Below, piece by piece: positions 1 to 6,170 of a stretch of DNA of 6,170 nucleotides. The position numbers were made by a program, and so were the translations under genes. Origin of the DNA: Bacteroidota bacterium (GTDB lineage Bacteria; Bacteroidota; Bacteroidia; Bacteroidales; B39-G9); NCBI GenBank assembly GCA_003648455.1, contig QMPG01000191.1:1-6170 (forward strand). The letters are read 5' to 3'. Each line of letters begins with the position of its first letter. Position 1 is the first letter of the stretch. The notes beneath the pieces were generated by a model. That model did no database searches and was not told the DNA's origin. It was given only the letters and a program-made list of their open reading frames with translations.

Positions 1-108
1 ACTCTGGATAATGCAAAAATAAGTGTACCAGTCACTATATTCCTATTTTATGCTTCATGCTGAGAAAAACACAATCGAACTAATAATGAAGGGGAAATAA
101 ATTGAAAT

Positions 109-196
109 GCGAACACACAAATAGCACATTTGGTTTTTTGCCGACACGCAAAAAAGCCGACCCTAAAAAACCAAAAGAGCTATTTTTTGTCAACGC
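109..196. repeat. Long imperfect palindrome with two alternative hairpins
   Basis: An 11-bp perfect inverted repeat pairs 129-139 (TTTGGTTTTTT) with 165-175 (AAAAAACCAAA). Outside a 3x3 internal loop the arms continue as 119-125 (AAATAGC) with 179-185 (GCTATTT). They continue imperfectly to GCG at 109-111 and CGC at 194-196. Inside lies a second hairpin, 134-141 (TTTTTTGC) with 148-155 (GCAAAAAA) and a 6-nt loop. It uses the same T6 tract, so the 8-bp and 11-bp stems exclude each other. GCCGAC occurs twice in direct orientation, at 140-145 and 156-161. A T6 run at 183-188 follows the right arm. It could be a dispersed palindromic repeat, the terminator of an upstream gene, an attenuator-like leader, or a recombination or boundary site. 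The sequence alone does not decide; the pairing itself is directly visible. Confidence 0.7.
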
Positions 197-214
197 TTAT
201 CTGGAAATTATAAA
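187..214 (+). promoter_or_regulatory. Possible promoter for the operon
   Basis: TTGTCA at 187-192 and TATAAA at 209-214 are separated by 16 nt, a reasonable housekeeping-sigma geometry, and lie just before the ATG at 233. The implied 5' leader would be only about 12 nt. No exact Bacteroidota-type -7 box (TAnnTTTG) was found at a suitable place; TATTTTTTG at 181-189 has one T too many. The -35-like element overlaps the right arm of the palindrome, so a protein or structure there could affect initiation. In such AT-rich DNA chance matches are common, so this is a weak call. Confidence 0.25.
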
Positions 215-232
215 TTAAAACATAAAATATTA

Positions 233-1588
233 ATGAAATTTATTGACTTATTCGCAGGACTTGGAGGCTTTCATAAAGCTTTGCACGAACTTGGACACGA
301 ATGTGTTTTTGTTAGTGAACTCGACCCTGCATTAAGAGAAGTCTATCAAGTGAACTGGGGAATAGAAGTACACGGAGACATTAAAAAAGTACTTGAAAAG
401 GGTATTAATACAATTCCTGAACACGATATATTATGTGCTGGATTTCCTTGTCAACCATTTTCAAAAGCAGGAAATCAATTAGGACGTGAAGATGATAGAG
501 GAACTTTATTTGACGAAATTGTAAAAATTTTAGAACATAGAAAACCAAAATATTTTATTCTTGAAAATGTACCTTTTATTGCCAAACACGATAACGAGGA
601 AACTTGGAAATATATGAAAAGTGAGTTAGATAGGATAGGCTATGAAGTTGAACACGAGATATACTCACCACAGGACTTTGGTATTCCTCAGCACCGAAAA
701 AGAATTTTTATTGTAGGCTCATTAGATGGATTGTCTCATTTCAGTTTTGAAAAAATAGATAACCAAAAATCTAAAACAGTTGAAATCCAGCAATTCATTG
801 AGGAAAATCCGAAAGGAATAAAGGAATTGCCAAAAGCCAACCAAGAATGTATAAAACTATGGCAAGAATTTATTGATAGAATACCAAAAGAAACAAAAAT
901 ACCTGGATTTCCAATTTGGGGAATGGAGTTCGGTGCAACTTATCCATACGAAGAAACCTATCCTCATAGAATGACAAAAAAAGAACTTGAAGGATATAAA
1001 GGGAATTTTGGGGTAAGTTTAAAGGGCATAACAAGAAAAGAACAGTTTGCGAATTTACCAAGTTATGCAAGGGTCAAAAGGAAGTTTCCTGACTGGAAAA
1101 AACGTTACATAAAATATAATCGAGAATTTTATCTTAAAAATGAGAGATATATTAAAGACATTGTAAAAGAAATATCAAGATTACCATCGCAGAGTTGGCA
1201 AAAATTAGAGTGGAATGTCGGAGATAGTGAGAGAATAATTAACAATTATATTTTACAGTTTAGAGCATCTGGAATTAGAGTTAAGAAAGTTAATTTTTTT
1301 CCTTCTTTAGTTTGTACAAACACACAAAGACCCATTTTAGGTTGGGAAAATAGATATTTAACTAAGACAGAAGGACTGAAACTACAATCATTGGAAGGGT
1401 TAATATTGCCCCCAAATGATAATGCAGCTTTCAAAGCATTAGGTAATGCTGTCAATTCTCATATTGTAAAATTAGTGGCAGAACAACTTATTGAAGAACC
1501 TATTAAACCTCTTAATGGAAAAACAATAAAAAATATAAATGGTAAAAGTGTAAGCATAGAGGACAAGATAATACAGTATGAAAAATAA
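233..1588 (+). CDS. DNA (cytosine-5-)-methyltransferase
   Basis: A 451-residue C5-cytosine DNA methyltransferase that should transfer a methyl group from S-adenosylmethionine to carbon 5 of cytosine in a specific site. Motif I (AdoMet binding, DLFAGLGG) is at residues 5-12. Motif IV is GFPCQPFSKAG at 70-80, with catalytic Cys73. Motif VI ENV is at 111-113 and motif VIII QHRKR at 153-157. The motif IX region is around 374-388 (RYLTKTEGLKLQSL) and motif X around 398-419, including GNAV at 404-407. All key residues are present, so it looks active. The variable region between VIII and IX, roughly 165-355, is long and carries the target recognition domain, including PIWGMEFGATYP (227-238) and QFRASGIRVK (342-351). 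The target site cannot be read from this. There is no N-terminal regulatory helix-turn-helix, since motif I starts almost at the first residue. ATG 233 has an A-rich leader and no Shine-Dalgarno sequence. It is first in the operon and overlaps the next gene by 11 nt, fitting self-DNA protection in a restriction-like module. A lone methylase is unlikely in this context. Confidence 0.96.
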   Translation: MKFIDLFAGLGGFHKALHELGHECVFVSELDPALREVYQVNWGIEVHGDIKKVLEKGINTIPEHDILCAGFPCQPFSKAGNQLGREDDRGTLFDEIVKILEHRKPKYFILENVPFIAKHDNEETWKYMKSELDRIGYEVEHEIYSPQDFGIPQHRKRIFIVGSLDGLSHFSFEKIDNQKSKTVEIQQFIEENPKGIKELPKANQECIKLWQEFIDRIPKETKIPGFPIWGMEFGATYPYEETYPHRMTKKELEGYKGNFGVSLKGITRKEQFANLPSYARVKRKFPDWKKRYIKYNREFYLKNERYIKDIVKEISRLPSQSWQKLEWNVGDSERIINNYILQFRASGIRVKKVNFFPSLVCTNTQRPILGWENRYLTKTEGLKLQSLEGLILPPNDNAAFKALGNAVNSHIVKLVAEQLIEEPIKPLNGKTIKNINGKSVSIEDKIIQYEK

Positions 1589-3125
1589 TAAGGTAAATAT
1601 ACGACCAAATGTTTCAATTCTTTCAGTTCTAAAATTTTTGGAATATGAAACTTGGTTTGCATTAGCTGAATTTGTAGATAATGCAATTGCAAGTTATCAA
1701 GAAAATGAAGAAAAGCTAAAATCTTTACACGGGGATGATTTTAAATTAGAAGTTTTAATCGAAATTAATGACCCCGAAAGCAAGATTACAATTAGAGATA
1801 ATGCCGCAGGAATTGAAGAGGAAAATTATGCAAGAGCTTTTAGAGCTGCTGAAATACCTTCTGACACATCTGGATTGTCAGAGTTTGGAATGGGGATGAA
1901 GTCTGCTGCTTGTTGGTTTTCCGATTTTTGGATTGTTAGAACTACTGCTTTAGGGGAGGGGTTTGAGAAAACTGTCACGTTCGATATGAACAAAATTTTT
2001 GAAGATAAAATTGAAGAATTGGAATATGTGACTAATCCAACAGATACGAATAATCATTATACGATAATTGAATTACAACAAGTTAATAAAATGCCAAGAA
2101 GAAAAGGTCTTGGTAAAGTTAAATCACATCTTACAAGCATTTACAGAGAGTTTATTAGAAAAGGAGTATTGAAATTAACTGTTGATAATACAGAATTAAA
2201 ATATGTTGAACCCAAAATTTTAACAGAACGATTTCAACAAAAACCATATTCACCTGTTGGAGAACCAATAAAATGGAAAAAGGAAATTAATTTTGATATT
2301 GATGAGAATTTAAGCGTACACGGTTTTGTTGCAATTAGAGAAAAAGCATCTACAAACGAAGCTGGTTTTGCATTATTTCGCAGAGGACGAGTAATTGAAG
2401 GTAGTTTTGATAACGGTTTTAGACCTGATTTTATATTTGGAGCACCAAATAGTTATCGTTATCAAAGAGTTTTTGGTGAGTTGCATTTGAACGGATTTGA
2501 TGTCTCTTTTACAAAAAAGGGTATTCAATGGGATGAAAACCTTGAAATCTTTCTTAGACTTCTGAAAGATGATATAAGTTCTGATGAATTTTCATTGTTA
2601 CAACAAGCTGAAAATTACAGAGTAAGAGCTACTGAGAAAGATTACAAAAATTCAGGTTCAAAAGCTTTAGATAAAACGGTTTCTGACTTAAAAGATTATG
2701 CCCCAAAAGCAATTGAGGAAACTTTTAACAAGCCTGAGGTTGAGGAAGAAGAAAAACCTTTAGCTCATACAGAGAAAGCAATCCAAAAAGAATTCAGTGT
2801 TATTTTTAATAAAATTGATTGGAATATTTCCATTGAGCTTTCCTACGACCCTTCTTTAAACGAATTAATAGAAGTTGGAAATCATCTAATAAAAAATAAA
2901 AAAACAGACAAATCAAGTAGACAAGTTGGAATAAGACTATCACTCACACATCCGTTTATGATACAATTTGCAGGGACTGACAATTCAAAAATTGAACCGA
3001 TACTTAGAATGGCTGCTGCCTTAGGTTTAGCTGAAATTATTGCCAAAGAAAGCGGGGCAAAAACACAAGGTGAAATACGTAGAAATTTCAACGAATTAAT
3101 TACAAAAATTTCAAATACTCAATAA
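1578..3125 (+). CDS. GHKL-fold ATPase, MutL/MORC-like, of a restriction-like system
   Basis: A 515-residue cytoplasmic protein with an N-terminal GHKL (gyrase, Hsp90, histidine kinase, MutL) ATPase domain. The N-box ALAEFVDNAIAS (28-39) supplies the likely catalytic Glu31 and Mg-binding Asn35. IRDNAAGI (72-79) is the DxxxG motif (D74, G78), SEFGMGMKSA (101-110) is the ATP-lid glycine motif, and YTIIEL (161-166) fits the final strand motif. An S5-like transducer domain follows, clearest at 263-318 (ALFRRGRVIEG, then SFTKKGIQW), with K313/K314 placed like the lysine that contacts the ATP gamma-phosphate in this superfamily. A charged linker with a run of glutamates (about 387-392) leads to a C-terminal module (about 405-512) that I cannot name. 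Family knowledge suggests ATP-driven N-terminal dimerisation that clamps DNA or a partner. Its neighbours place it with bacterial ATPases related to MORC. The start ATG 1578 lies inside the methylase end. AGAGGA at 1558-1563 is too far upstream to be a normal ribosome site, so translational coupling is likely. Confidence 0.9.
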   Translation: MKNNKVNIRPNVSILSVLKFLEYETWFALAEFVDNAIASYQENEEKLKSLHGDDFKLEVLIEINDPESKITIRDNAAGIEEENYARAFRAAEIPSDTSGLSEFGMGMKSAACWFSDFWIVRTTALGEGFEKTVTFDMNKIFEDKIEELEYVTNPTDTNNHYTIIELQQVNKMPRRKGLGKVKSHLTSIYREFIRKGVLKLTVDNTELKYVEPKILTERFQQKPYSPVGEPIKWKKEINFDIDENLSVHGFVAIREKASTNEAGFALFRRGRVIEGSFDNGFRPDFIFGAPNSYRYQRVFGELHLNGFDVSFTKKGIQWDENLEIFLRLLKDDISSDEFSLLQQAENYRVRATEKDYKNSGSKALDKTVSDLKDYAPKAIEETFNKPEVEEEEKPLAHTEKAIQKEFSVIFNKIDWNISIELSYDPSLNELIEVGNHLIKNKKTDKSSRQVGIRLSLTHPFMIQFAGTDNSKIEPILRMAAALGLAEIIAKESGAKTQGEIRRNFNELITKISNTQ

Positions 3126-3133
3126 GAATTACT

Positions 3134-5440
3134 ATGGCAGAAACAGTTGAAATAACAGGAGCAAAAAATGACAATAATGCTAAATGGAAACCATTTACAG
3201 GAGAAGAAATTTATTCGTTAATAAAAAAGAAAGGTTTTGTTGATGTTACAAATAGTATTAATGAGGTTGGTGATAGAGTAATTGATGAAACTTATCGCAT
3301 TCTTGAAATGTGTGGTAATCCAGAAGAAGAAACTAATGTTGATACAGGATTAGTTATTGGTTATGTTCAGAGTGGCAAAACACTTTCTTTCACGTCTCTT
3401 TCTGCCTTAGCAAATGATAATCATTATCAAATTGTGATTGTAATAGCTGGAACTTCTACCGCTCTTTCGGAGCAATCATATGAAAGAATGAAAAGTGATT
3501 TAAGGATAGACACACGTTATGACAGAAAATGGTCAATAATCAAAAATGCAGGTACGCAGGAAGATAGAGATACTATAGAAATGAAGTTGGAACAATGGGC
3601 TGATACAACTTTTCAAAAAGAAGATTGCTCTACTATTTTGTTAACCGTAATGAAAAATGGAAGTAGGTTAAGAAACCTGACGAGTGTTCTAAGTGGTCTT
3701 AATTTACAAGGTGTTCCTACATTAATTATTGATGATGAAAGTGACCAAGCAAGTTTAAATACACGTGGTAGGGCTAATGCTCGTGATGGTGCAGATGTAA
3801 ACGAAGGAGAAGCTTCTACAATCTATCGGAGAATAAATGAATTGAGAAGTATTTTTCCACATCATACATTTTTACAATATACAGCAACACCACAAGCCAA
3901 TCTTTTCGTTAATATAATGGAGAGAATATCCCCGAATTTCATAAAATTATTAACGCCAGGTACTGGTTATACTGGCGGAAATGAGTTTTTTACGCAAAAC
4001 TCACATTTAATAAATAGGATACCAAATGACGAAATTCCGACTAATCACAATCCTATTCACGAACCACCTGAAAGTTTACTTTTTGCTTTGAAAACGTATT
4101 TTCTTGGTGTAGTTGCTGGAGAAATTAAAAAAGACCAACGTAATCGTTCAATGATGGTTCACCCATCAAGATTAACAAATTCTCAAAATGTTTTCTTTAG
4201 TTGGATTAGAAATGTTACTGAAAGTTGGAAAAGGCTTTTGCAAAGCAATGATGTAGAAGAAAAAAGAGAACTTCTTCTTGAGTTTCAAGAAGCATACAGA
4301 GATTTACAATTGACAGTTGGAGAAGAATTGCCATCTTTTGAAACACTTACAGGAAATCGGCTAATTCACGCGATAAAAAACACAAGGATTATTGAAGTAA
4401 ATGCAAGTAGAGGAAGAACACCAGAAATCAGATGGAGTGATTTCTATTCTCACATATTGGTTGGTGGACAAGCAATGTCAAGAGGATTTACAGTAGAAGG
4501 TCTAACTGTAACATATATGCCAAGAAACTTAGCAACAGGTCAAGTAGATACAACATTACAAAGAGCAAGGTTTTTTGGCTATAAAGGTTCATACTTAGGC
4601 TTTTGCAGAGTTTGGTTAGACCAGCCAAATATTGATGCTTATAGAGCTATTATTGAACACGAAGAAGATGTACGTGCAAGATTAGAAGAATATGATGTAA
4701 ATAATAAACATTTAAATGATTGGGATAGAGAAGTTGTTTTAGGCCAAATATTAAGATTAACAAGACCAAATATTTTATTTGATGGTTTAGACCGTGACTA
4801 TTTTGGTTCTGAATGGTTTTCAATTAAAGCACCACACGATACAGATAATTTGATTATAGCAAACCAAAATATTGCAAAGGATTTTACAGAGAAGTACTTA
4901 GCAGATTTTAGAATTAATACTGGGCACGTAGAGCGTACAGATTTACAGAAACATTTAGTTGCAGAACTGTCTCTTTCGGATACTCTTCAGTATTTATTAA
5001 ATCGATTAAAATTTACAAAAGAAACAGATAGCCAAACTTTTTCAAGTTTACGTGGAATTTTAAGCAATTATCTTAAAGATAATCCCGATGAAACTTGTTT
5101 TGTTTTCCTAATGAGTTCTGATATTCAAAATAATGATATACAACAAACAATCAGAAAACGTAGATTAAATAGGAATGATGAAATTCAGCAATTGTTTCAA
5201 GGTGAACAGCCCACAAAAAATGGTAAATATCTGAAAGGAGAAGTTTATGTCGGAGATAGAAATATAAAAGACAATGATAAGGTATCAATTCAAATTCATC
5301 GTTTAAACTTAACTGATACTTCGGGTGAAGATATATATGATGAAGATGAAAATCAGTTATATCAAGACGTTTTAAGCCTTGCTATTTGGATACCTGAAAA
5401 TATTGGAAAAGACATAATTAGACAACCTGAAAATATATGA
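3134..5440 (+). CDS. Z1-domain protein, SF2-helicase-like P-loop ATPase
   Basis: A 768-residue protein of the Z1 family found in restriction-like defence operons. The Walker A motif is GYVQSGKT (76-83), the Walker B-like motif is LIIDDESD (197-204), and the motif III-like YTATPQA is at 249-255. The signature Z1 block is at about 441-463 (LVGGQAMSRGFTVEGL), followed by QRARFFGYK (476-484). These last two sit where motifs V and VI, with an arginine finger, occur in superfamily 2 helicases. All expected residues are intact, so ATP hydrolysis is likely. Whether it unwinds, translocates or only switches on DNA is not shown. The segment between motifs III and V (about 260-435) and the C-terminal third (about 545-768) show no motif I recognise. 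The C-terminal part may be a partner- or DNA-binding region. It starts 8 nt after the GHKL gene, without a Shine-Dalgarno sequence, and ends in an ATGA overlap with the nuclease gene, which suggests coupled synthesis with both. Cytoplasmic; no signal peptide or membrane segment. Confidence 0.93.
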   Translation: MAETVEITGAKNDNNAKWKPFTGEEIYSLIKKKGFVDVTNSINEVGDRVIDETYRILEMCGNPEEETNVDTGLVIGYVQSGKTLSFTSLSALANDNHYQIVIVIAGTSTALSEQSYERMKSDLRIDTRYDRKWSIIKNAGTQEDRDTIEMKLEQWADTTFQKEDCSTILLTVMKNGSRLRNLTSVLSGLNLQGVPTLIIDDESDQASLNTRGRANARDGADVNEGEASTIYRRINELRSIFPHHTFLQYTATPQANLFVNIMERISPNFIKLLTPGTGYTGGNEFFTQNSHLINRIPNDEIPTNHNPIHEPPESLLFALKTYFLGVVAGEIKKDQRNRSMMVHPSRLTNSQNVFFSWIRNVTESWKRLLQSNDVEEKRELLLEFQEAYRDLQLTVGEELPSFETLTGNRLIHAIKNTRIIEVNASRGRTPEIRWSDFYSHILVGGQAMSRGFTVEGLTVTYMPRNLATGQVDTTLQRARFFGYKGSYLGFCRVWLDQPNIDAYRAIIEHEEDVRARLEEYDVNNKHLNDWDREVVLGQILRLTRPNILFDGLDRDYFGSEWFSIKAPHDTDNLIIANQNIAKDFTEKYLADFRINTGHVERTDLQKHLVAELSLSDTLQYLLNRLKFTKETDSQTFSSLRGILSNYLKDNPDETCFVFLMSSDIQNNDIQQTIRKRRLNRNDEIQQLFQGEQPTKNGKYLKGEVYVGDRNIKDNDKVSIQIHRLNLTDTSGEDIYDEDENQLYQDVLSLAIWIPENIGKDIIRQPENI

Positions 5441-6170
5441 AATTAATTGACATTTTTTCAGAGCTAAACTTGCCATCAGCAAGTAATCGTAATTTATTCA
5501 ACGCTTCGACTTTGGATGATTATTCATATGCAAAAGTTGCAATAAATAATGAGGGATTTCCTGTCATTTTAATTTCATCATTAATTGATGGAACTCATTT
5601 ATCAAAAAAGAATATACGACTAAAATATCTTGAATTAACTCATAATCTTGAATGTAAAATTTCAGAAAATAGCACAGTAAAATTTGCTGAATTTTCGGTA
5701 ATTGTATTTAAGAGTAATCAGAGCTACTTGCAAAAATACTTTTTAGGAATAGCAGAAACGCTAATAAAGTCTTTGTCATTAAATCCAACACAAAAAGAAG
5801 TATATAATTCATTTAATAATTTGGTTGAAATCTTTCGTGCACTTTCAGAAACACCCACAAAAACAGTACAAGGACTTTGGTCAGAATTATTAGTTATTGA
5901 AACAAGTAATAATCCAGAAACGTTGCTTAATTATTGGCATTGTAAACCCTCTGAGAAATTTGATTTTAACGCTGGCAATGAAAAATTAGAAGTAAAAAGT
6001 AATAGTAATTTTGAACGTATTCATATTTTTTCATCTGAACAGTTAAATCCAACAGAAAATAATCAAGTTGTAGTTGCTTCTTTATTTACCAAGCAGAAAG
6101 TACGAGGAAGAAGTATTGAAAATTTATTATTATCGATTAAAGGAAATATAACAGAAAATGAATTAATTGA
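5437..6170 (+). CDS. PD-(D/E)XK nuclease-family protein (DUF4420 type), 3' truncated by window
   Basis: An open frame of 244 codons plus 2 nt begins at ATG 5437 inside the ATGA overlap with the Z1 gene and reaches the right edge without a stop, so the C-terminus is missing because of the window and not because of a mutation. The translation has the hallmark of this family. QGLWSELLVIE (145-155) gives a helix with Glu150. FDF (175-177) provides Asp176, and LEVKS (184-188) provides the E-x-K pair Glu185 and Lys187. RIHIFSSEQL (194-203) follows, a conserved block of the family. This is the D...ExK metal-dependent endonuclease core, so DNA cleavage is the likely activity and this is the best candidate effector among the four proteins. 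Family members are typically a little over 300 residues, so roughly 60-100 are probably missing. The N-terminal 140 residues show no motif I can name. Its place right after Z1 matches the conserved order of these operons. Confidence 0.88.
   Translation, partial: MKLIDIFSELNLPSASNRNLFNASTLDDYSYAKVAINNEGFPVILISSLIDGTHLSKKNIRLKYLELTHNLECKISENSTVKFAEFSVIVFKSNQSYLQKYFLGIAETLIKSLSLNPTQKEVYNSFNNLVEIFRALSETPTKTVQGLWSELLVIETSNNPETLLNYWHCKPSEKFDFNAGNEKLEVKSNSNFERIHIFSSEQLNPTENNQVVVASLFTKQKVRGRSIENLLLSIKGNITENELI

Larger units (their letters stand above)
1..232. other. Non-coding leader upstream of the operon
   Basis: No convincing gene lies here. The only open stretch touching the left edge is plus frame 1, which reads about 20 codons and stops at TGA 61-63. 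It could be the C-terminal tail of an upstream gene, but it is too short to judge. The rest contains a long imperfect palindrome and a weak promoter candidate, listed separately. In the frame of the methyltransferase there is a TAA stop at 164-166 and no earlier ATG between it and 233, which supports the chosen start. Confidence 0.6.

Noticed and set aside
1..63. Plus-frame-1 open stretch of about 20 codons ending in TGA, possibly the tail of an upstream gene
   Set aside because: Too short to distinguish from chance, and the hydrophobic residues match no family I recognise.
109..196. Integron attC site
   Set aside because: The size and symmetry are suggestive, but the arms do not fit the RYYYAAC / GTTRRRY core consensus. 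AAC at 112-114 and 192-194 lack the required flanking bases, and no integrase gene is in view.
1578..1588. Possible frameshift splitting one methylase-ATPase fusion
   Set aside because: The methylase ends naturally about 30 residues after motif X, and the ATPase begins with its own Met and a complete N-terminal GHKL domain; the overlap is ordinary operon packing.
870..1692. Minus-strand open frames of 66-77 codons within the methylase and at its end
   Set aside because: They lie antisense to a gene with complete family motifs, and their translations are low-complexity Leu/Phe-rich shadows of an AT-rich coding strand.
2882..3091. Minus-strand open frame of 69 codons within the end of the GHKL gene
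   Set aside because: Antisense shadow of a conserved-looking C-terminal coding region, with no own motif or start context.
1..6170. CRISPR array, tRNA, rRNA, insertion sequence or transposase
   Set aside because: No regularly spaced repeats, no tRNA-like or rRNA-like sequence and no transposase motifs were found on either strand by eye.

Overview
The window is an AT-rich bacterial segment holding the first four genes of a tightly packed plus-strand operon that looks like a restriction-modification-type anti-phage defence module. The organism is probably a member of the Bacteroidota. The hints are strong A/T bias, starts preceded by A-rich leaders with no well-placed Shine-Dalgarno sequence, and A/T-ending codons. 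No 16S gene or taxonomic marker is present, so this stays an inference.

Layout: 1-232 is a non-coding leader with a long imperfect palindrome (about 109-196) and a weak promoter candidate. 233-1588 encodes an intact C5-cytosine DNA methyltransferase. 1578-3125 encodes a GHKL-fold (MutL/MORC/Hsp90-like) ATPase. 3134-5440 encodes a Z1-domain protein, a large P-loop ATPase with superfamily-2-helicase-like motifs. 5437-6170 is the 5' part of a PD-(D/E)XK nuclease-family protein (DUF4420 type). It runs off the right edge after 244 codons with no stop. The gene junctions are an 11-nt overlap, an 8-nt gap and a 4-nt ATGA overlap, so one polycistronic mRNA with translational coupling is very likely.

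Together these are the parts Iyer, Abhiman and Aravind described by comparative genomics as restriction-like operons linked to the origin of MORC ATPases: methylase, GHKL ATPase, Z1 protein and PD-(D/E)XK protein, often followed by an AIPR-family protein and sometimes a Vsr-like nuclease. From memory, defence catalogues list related loci as Mza. A reasonable model is that the methylase marks self DNA, the GHKL and Z1 ATPases sense or remodel unmethylated DNA, and the PD-(D/E)XK protein cuts it. The division of labour, the target site and the trigger are inference. The architecture is therefore not wholly new, but its mechanism is poorly known to me. The least explained elements are the palindromic leader, the C-terminal module of the GHKL protein and the C-terminal third of the Z1 protein.
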